In this document: positions 59,673 through 64,000 of the stretch, in pieces
Position numbering within the stretch: the first letter of the stretch is position 1
Layout of the letters: every line of letters begins with the position of its first letter
DNA from: Morganella morganii H1r
GTDB taxonomy: Bacteria; Pseudomonadota; Gammaproteobacteria; Enterobacterales; Enterobacteriaceae
NCBI RefSeq assembly: GCF_000633515.1
Contig: NZ_AYMP01000023.1
Coordinates: 124,001-188,000, forward strand
DNA: 64,000 bases
Reading direction: 5' to 3'
Made by a program: the position numbers and the translations under genes
The notes under the pieces: model-generated
The model's input: the letters and a program-made list of their open reading frames with translations, nothing else
What the model was told of the DNA's origin: nothing
Databases searched by the model: none

Positions 59673-60628
59673 CAGACCGGCGGGAGCAGGACGAACGGGA
59701 AGACGCCGCCGCATTATGGTTTACGCGCTGGCACAGCCAGAGCATGACGGCACAGCAGCAGCGGGAATTACAGACATGGCTGGCGGCCTGCCCGGAAAAC
59801 CGGCAGGCGTTTGATGATATGGCGCTGCTGTGGCAGGAGATGTCGGCTCTGCCGCGCCCGGAAATCACGGAGACCGTACCCGTACGGGCTTTTCCGCTTC
59901 TGCGTCCGCTGCGCCATACCCTCGCCGGGCTGTTTATCCTGGTGATGCTGTTTCTGCCCTACAGTCAGTTACCCGCCCTGCTGATGGATAACCTGACACT
60001 CGCCACCGCCGCAGAGAGCAAATCCATGATCCTGCCGGACGGCAGCCGTATTTTTCTCAGCCGTGACAGCGAAGCGGATATTGCCTATGAACAGACACAC
60101 CGCCGCATCACTCTCGTGCGCGGTACCGCCTTTTTTCAGGTGAAATCCAACCCGTGGCGGCCGTTTGTTATCCGCGCGGACGGCAGAGAGATAACCGTTG
60201 TCGGCACGGAATTTGATGTCAGCCGCCGGGGAACGGAAGTGGCGGTCTCGGTGGCAAACGGGATTGTCGCCCTGCGGGATGCGCCGGATGAAAAACCGGT
60301 GTATCTGCGTGCCGGGGATAAAGCCGTCAGCCCGGCGCCGGGAGCGGCTCTGCTGCTCAGCCACATCCCGCCGGAACAGGCCGGGGAGTGGCGCAACGGA
60401 CAAATCACCCTCACCGATACACCGCTGCGTGATGTTATTACCCGCCTCGCACCATACGGCAACCGCCCCGTCTCACTTGCCGCCAATGCGGCGGATCTGA
60501 CCGTCTCCGGCCGGGTCACCCTTTCCGAAACCGATGCCTTTTTCACCGCACTGCCGCTGCTGTTACCGGTTGAGGTCACAGAACTGCATGACGGCAGCCT
60601 GTTGATTGTGAAGAAAAATAAAAATTAA
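59669..60628 (+). CDS. FecR-family anti-sigma factor / signal transducer
   Basis: FecR-type proteins span the inner membrane, hold or activate the ECF factor and contact the receptor's signalling domain. The 319 residues begin with the DUF4880 domain (AAALWFTRWHSQSMTAQQQRELQTWLAACPENRQAFDDM), followed by one transmembrane helix (LAGLFILVMLFLPYSQLPALL, about 90-110) and a periplasmic FecR domain (KSMILPDGSRIFLSRDSEADIAYEQTHRRITLVRGTAFFQVK). The C-terminal STN-like contact region is present. Start overlaps the sigma stop (ATGA), so the pair is co-translated. Confidence 0.9.
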   Translation: MTDRREQDEREDAAALWFTRWHSQSMTAQQQRELQTWLAACPENRQAFDDMALLWQEMSALPRPEITETVPVRAFPLLRPLRHTLAGLFILVMLFLPYSQLPALLMDNLTLATAAESKSMILPDGSRIFLSRDSEADIAYEQTHRRITLVRGTAFFQVKSNPWRPFVIRADGREITVVGTEFDVSRRGTEVAVSVANGIVALRDAPDEKPVYLRAGDKAVSPAPGAALLLSHIPPEQAGEWRNGQITLTDTPLRDVITRLAPYGNRPVSLAANAADLTVSGRVTLSETDAFFTALPLLLPVEVTELHDGSLLIVKKNKN

Positions 60629-60696
60629 TGAAAAAAAGAATAATTATCAGGTGAGGATAGTTCTCATTTCCGCGTCTTCTGATACAGGGGATAACT

Positions 60697-63468
60697 ATGA
60701 CACTTCCGGAAATGATAAAAATGACAATAAAACCATCACCATTCAGCATCAGGGCGGTCAGTTCAGCCATTGTGCTGGCATTCGGGCTGACAGCGCTACC
60801 GGCAGGGGCCGCGGATCTCACTCTTGATCTGCCGGAACAGGCACTGAGCCGTTCGCTGAACACCATCGCACAGCAGGGACAAATCCAGTTACTGTATGAT
60901 GCCGGACAACTCGGCGCACTGCGGGCACCGGCTCTGCACGGCAGCTATTCCGCGCAGACCGCCATTCAGACCCTGCTGGCAGGCTCCGGCCTGACACTGG
61001 TACAGCAGGGCAGCAGCTATGTTATCCGTCCGCTGAGCACTGAAGCGGAAACCATTTTAATCCCGGAAACCCGGGTTCAGGGTGAACTGGCTTACCATCC
61101 GGCCACCGATGTCATGTCGGCCCCGCAATACATTACCGCAGAGGAGATCCGCCAGCGCAATACCGGTGACGGCAACGTCACGGAACTGCTGCGTACCAAC
61201 CCTGCCGTACAGTTTGCCGGTAATGACAGTTCGTCCCTCAACCAGGGCGAAATCAAACCGTCGCGGATTTCCATTCACGGCGCATCCAGTTTCCAGAACG
61301 CCTATAAACTCGACGGCATCAGCTTTAACAACGATTTCGACCCGGCAAAAGATACCCTGGGAGAAACCTCCACCCGTCTGGACAGCGGCGACCAGGGCAT
61401 GTATATCGACAGCCGTCTGATCGACAGCGTGACGGTTTACGATAACAACATCCCGGTGGAATTCGGCGGCTTTACCGGCGGCAGTGTGGATGTCACCAGC
61501 CGCCGCTGGAACGGCGAAAACAGCGGTCATATGTATTACCGCACCACCCGCTCCGCCTGGAATCATCTGTTTGAGGATTCTTCACAGCCGATCGACTCAT
61601 CCAAAAATGATATCAGCCACCCGGCCCGTTTCCAGAATGAATATAACAAACACGATTTCGGCGGCTGGTTTGAAGTCGGTGTAACCGAAAACAGCGGCCT
61701 GACGGTATCTGCCTCCCGCCGTACCTCCACCATTCCGGCCAATACCTCAGTACTGATGGCGGTGATGGAAGGTGAAGAACTGGTCGGTTATGAGTTTGAT
61801 AAGCGCAAACGCAACCAGAAACGTACCTCAGACAACCTGTTCGTGAAGTATGCAATGGATCTCTCGCCGGTCACCACGGCGGATATTTCCCTGAATTACT
61901 CCGATTACAAAGCACGTTTATTCGCCTCCAATATTGCCAACTCAGGTTATGACAATAACCACAAAGGATTAGGCGTAACCGGTGTTCTGAAGCACCAGAC
62001 CAGCCTGGCTGATCTGGAATTCACCCTGGGTTATCAGAAACTGAAAGATAACCGCGTGAATGACGAGCAGCATTTTTATGAGCTGAAAGACAGGTTACCG
62101 GACGGTAAAACGATTATTAACACCAAAATGGGCGGACTGGGTGATCTGCGGACAGAGCAGGACAATGTCACCACCAAAGCCGTTGCCCGTTTCCTGCCGT
62201 CAGAAGGCTTCGGGATCACACACCGCCCGACACTCGGGATGGAATCCACCCATACCAAAGGCCGCTATATCCGCGATAAATCGCATTATCACACCAGTGA
62301 TGACAAAGCCACTTATGCGGATATGGGCATGGAGATGACCAATATCCACCGTTTCCTGCCGGGAACCGCCTCAGTCAGTTATAACAACTACGCGCTGTTT
62401 GCCGATGACAATATTGAGATTGGCCGTCTGACACTGCGTCCGGGTATCCGCGTGGATCGGGATGATTTTGTTCAGCGCACCAATGTCGCACCACGCCTGG
62501 CCGCCACTTATGATCTGTTCGGCAATAAAGAAACGCTGCTGATCGCCGGTGCCAACCGTTATTACGGCCGCTCCATGCTGACCTACGCCCTGTACGGTGC
62601 ACAGAATGCCGGGCTGGAAAAATGCTATATGTGTAACTGGGGAGAAAACTGGATCCCGAGCAATGATTTTGAAGGTCTGGATTCACTGAAAACGCCGTAT
62701 AACGATGAAATTTCCCTCGGCCTGCAACAGGAAATTCTCAGCACAACGTGGCGTCTGACCTATGTCCACCGTGAAGGTTACGATGAAGTCCGCAGCCGCA
62801 CCAAATATACCAACCTGACCGGCCCGGACAAATACTCCGACAAAGGCAACATCCGCACCTTTGATAATGCCGGACGCAGCAAACATGACTCCGTCACCCT
62901 GGCCGTCAGTAACAGTCAGCCGTGGGAATGGGGGCAGGCAAGCCATGTCTTTACCTCCTCAATCGTCTGGCAGGATACCAAAACCAACTTCCCGTCTGAC
63001 CAGGGCTATGCCTTCTTTGAGCCGGGCACTGCCATTAACTCCGACAAAGTAATGTACGGCGGCAAAGTAATCGACGTCAGTGATCTGCCTGCCAGTAACT
63101 TTAACTCGCCGCTGAAGCTGAACGTCGAGCTGACCAGTGACTGGGATAATTACAATATTTCCTGGTACAACCGCCTGCAATGGTGGGGGGCACGTAATCA
63201 GGCTGTCCGTCATGACAACGAAGTGGTCCGTGATCCGCAGTACGGCGAGTTACGTGTCTATCAGAAAGAACATTTCGCATCCAAATTCACCTGGGATACC
63301 CGCGTGAACTGGAAACCGGAATTTGCTTACGGCGCGTCTGTCTCGCTGGAAGTAAATAACGTCCTGAATAACAAAAATGTCGCGGATACCTTTATCTATG
63401 CCGGTAACAAGGTGATTGCCTATGATCCGGGCCGTCAGTTCTGGTTACAGCTGAATTACGATTTTTAA
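60697..63468 (+). CDS. TonB-dependent outer-membrane transducer/receptor with STN domain
   Basis: The 923 residues comprise a signal peptide (AVSSAIVLAFGLTALPAGAA), an STN signalling domain (LDLPEQALSRSLNTIAQQGQIQLLYDAG, about 45-115), a plug (ITAEEIRQRNTGDGNVTELLRTNPAVQFAGND, then RISIHGASSFQNAYKLDGISFN) and a beta-barrel ending in the aromatic LQLNYDF. The STN domain signals to the FecR/ECF pair. An extracellular-loop-like CYMCNW (near residue 642) holds two Cys. AGGGG lies 6 bases before the ATG. Ligand is unknown; it lacks the His-rich pattern of heme receptors, and HasR identity was not supported. Confidence 0.9.
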   Translation: MTLPEMIKMTIKPSPFSIRAVSSAIVLAFGLTALPAGAADLTLDLPEQALSRSLNTIAQQGQIQLLYDAGQLGALRAPALHGSYSAQTAIQTLLAGSGLTLVQQGSSYVIRPLSTEAETILIPETRVQGELAYHPATDVMSAPQYITAEEIRQRNTGDGNVTELLRTNPAVQFAGNDSSSLNQGEIKPSRISIHGASSFQNAYKLDGISFNNDFDPAKDTLGETSTRLDSGDQGMYIDSRLIDSVTVYDNNIPVEFGGFTGGSVDVTSRRWNGENSGHMYYRTTRSAWNHLFEDSSQPIDSSKNDISHPARFQNEYNKHDFGGWFEVGVTENSGLTVSASRRTSTIPANTSVLMAVMEGEELVGYEFDKRKRNQKRTSDNLFVKYAMDLSPVTTADISLNYSDYKARLFASNIANSGYDNNHKGLGVTGVLKHQTSLADLEFTLGYQKLKDNRVNDEQHFYELKDRLPDGKTIINTKMGGLGDLRTEQDNVTTKAVARFLPSEGFGITHRPTLGMESTHTKGRYIRDKSHYHTSDDKATYADMGMEMTNIHRFLPGTASVSYNNYALFADDNIEIGRLTLRPGIRVDRDDFVQRTNVAPRLAATYDLFGNKETLLIAGANRYYGRSMLTYALYGAQNAGLEKCYMCNWGENWIPSNDFEGLDSLKTPYNDEISLGLQQEILSTTWRLTYVHREGYDEVRSRTKYTNLTGPDKYSDKGNIRTFDNAGRSKHDSVTLAVSNSQPWEWGQASHVFTSSIVWQDTKTNFPSDQGYAFFEPGTAINSDKVMYGGKVIDVSDLPASNFNSPLKLNVELTSDWDNYNISWYNRLQWWGARNQAVRHDNEVVRDPQYGELRVYQKEHFASKFTWDTRVNWKPEFAYGASVSLEVNNVLNNKNVADTFIYAGNKVIAYDPGRQFWLQLNYDF

Positions 63469-63510
63469 TCTGAGCATGTGAGCAATGTCTCTTAACGTTA
63501 TGAATAATCA

Positions 63511-64000
63511 ATGAAAACGATAAAACAATTTTTCTGGCTGGTGAAGCCGTTCTGGGGGCGGCGCGCCGCCCTGTTTTGCTGGTTCTTACTGTTGTTGTCT
63601 CTCGGGCTGACACTCTCCTCCGTCTGGTTCAATATCCGCATGAACCAGTGGAACGGGGATTTTTATAATGCACTGCAAAAGCTGGACGGCGCGGCACTGT
63701 ATCAGCTGATCAAATTTTTCGTCGTGCTGGTCAGCGGGCTGATTCTGGTGGTGGTACTCGGTACCTGGTTCCGGCAGAAACTGGCTATCCGCTGGCGGGA
63801 GGGGATGACAGAACAGATCCTCAGCCGCTGGCTGTCGCCGCAGAGCCGCCATTACCTGCTGCGCCTGGCCGCCAGCGAGCCGGATAACCCGGATCAGCGG
63901 ATTGCCGAGGATGTCCGTCTGCTGGTGGAATCCACCCTCAGTCTGCTGATCACTTTCCTGCATTCGCTGCTGACCCTGGTTTCCTTTGCCGCCATCCTCT
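63511..64000 (+). CDS. YddA/SbmA-type ABC transporter, N-terminal part (cut by window end)
   Basis: 163 residues are visible. They start MKTIKQFFWLVKPFWGRRAALFC, a pattern of the ABC transporter membrane domain of YddA/BacA-like proteins, with helices LFCWFLLLLSLGLTLSSVWF and FFVVLVSGLILVVVLG. The conserved IRWREGMTEQILSRWL and NPDQRIAEDVRLLVE match YddA. The ATPase half would lie beyond 64000. It is 42 bases after the receptor stop, so it is probably in the same operon; export of a chelator or import of a peptide-like ligand are possible roles. Confidence 0.82.
   Translation, partial: MKTIKQFFWLVKPFWGRRAALFCWFLLLLSLGLTLSSVWFNIRMNQWNGDFYNALQKLDGAALYQLIKFFVVLVSGLILVVVLGTWFRQKLAIRWREGMTEQILSRWLSPQSRHYLLRLAASEPDNPDQRIAEDVRLLVESTLSLLITFLHSLLTLVSFAAIL

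Noticed and set aside
60697..63468. HasR heme receptor
   Set aside because: The sigma/FecR/TonB context resembles has loci, but no hasA-like hemophore gene or hasDE exporter is present in the window and the barrel lacks the expected His-containing heme loops.

Overview
The window is a chromosomal stretch of an enterobacterium of the order Enterobacterales, family Morganellaceae, most probably Morganella morganii or a close relative. This is inferred from two things seen in the sequence: near-complete collinearity with the E. coli region that spans the 0/100 minute point (smp-serB-radA-nadR-ettA-slt-trpR-yjjX-gpmB-rob-creA-arcA-thrLABC-yaaA-talB-mog-dnaKJ-nhaAR-rpsT-ribF-ileS-lspA-fkpB-ispH-dapB, read here in reverse), and a ureABCEFGD urease operon of the Yersinia/Morganella type with no ureR regulator. 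No rRNA or tRNA gene, insertion sequence or CRISPR array was seen.

Layout. Bases 1-350 hold a promoter reading leftward out of the window, probably for carAB. Then come dapB, the ribF-ileS-lspA-fkpB-ispH cluster, rpsT, nhaR/nhaA, a drug/metabolite exporter, an unrecognised gene, and dnaJ/dnaK with a sigma-32 promoter. An MHS-family symporter, mog, talB and yaaA follow. Between yaaA and thrC sits an AT-richer two-gene cassette (19.67-21.72 kb): an AAA/ABC-type ATPase and an HNH nuclease resembling the Septu (PtuA/PtuB) anti-phage system, with a 10-bp direct repeat on either side. The threonine operon follows with its attenuator and leader peptide, then arcA, creA (without creBCD), rob, gpmB, yjjX, a GNAT acetyltransferase, an AraC regulator, trpR, slt, ettA, nadR, radA, serB and smp.

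From about 42.2 kb the region becomes accessory. There is a very AT-rich pair of unknown genes, then crcB, a FUSC membrane protein and a Kch-type potassium channel. A one-strand metal/urea block comes next: urea transporter, ureD, G, F, E, C, B, A and, upstream of them, a NikABCD-like nickel/peptide ABC transporter that has only one ATPase gene. Together these would import urea and Ni2+, build the urease active site and release ammonia; the UreC flap carries the CHN variant rather than the usual CHH. The last 6 kb hold a cell-surface signalling/uptake module: a TonB-like protein, divergent from an ECF sigma factor, a FecR-type anti-sigma factor, a TonB-dependent transducer and the start of a YddA/SbmA-type ABC transporter cut by the window end.

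Most notable for follow-up: the PtuAB-like cassette and its flanking repeats, the AT-rich unknown pair, a possible small RNA/attenuator upstream of ettA with a perfect 16-bp palindrome at its promoter, the single-ATPase nickel transporter, and the ECF/FecR/receptor/exporter module of unknown substrate.
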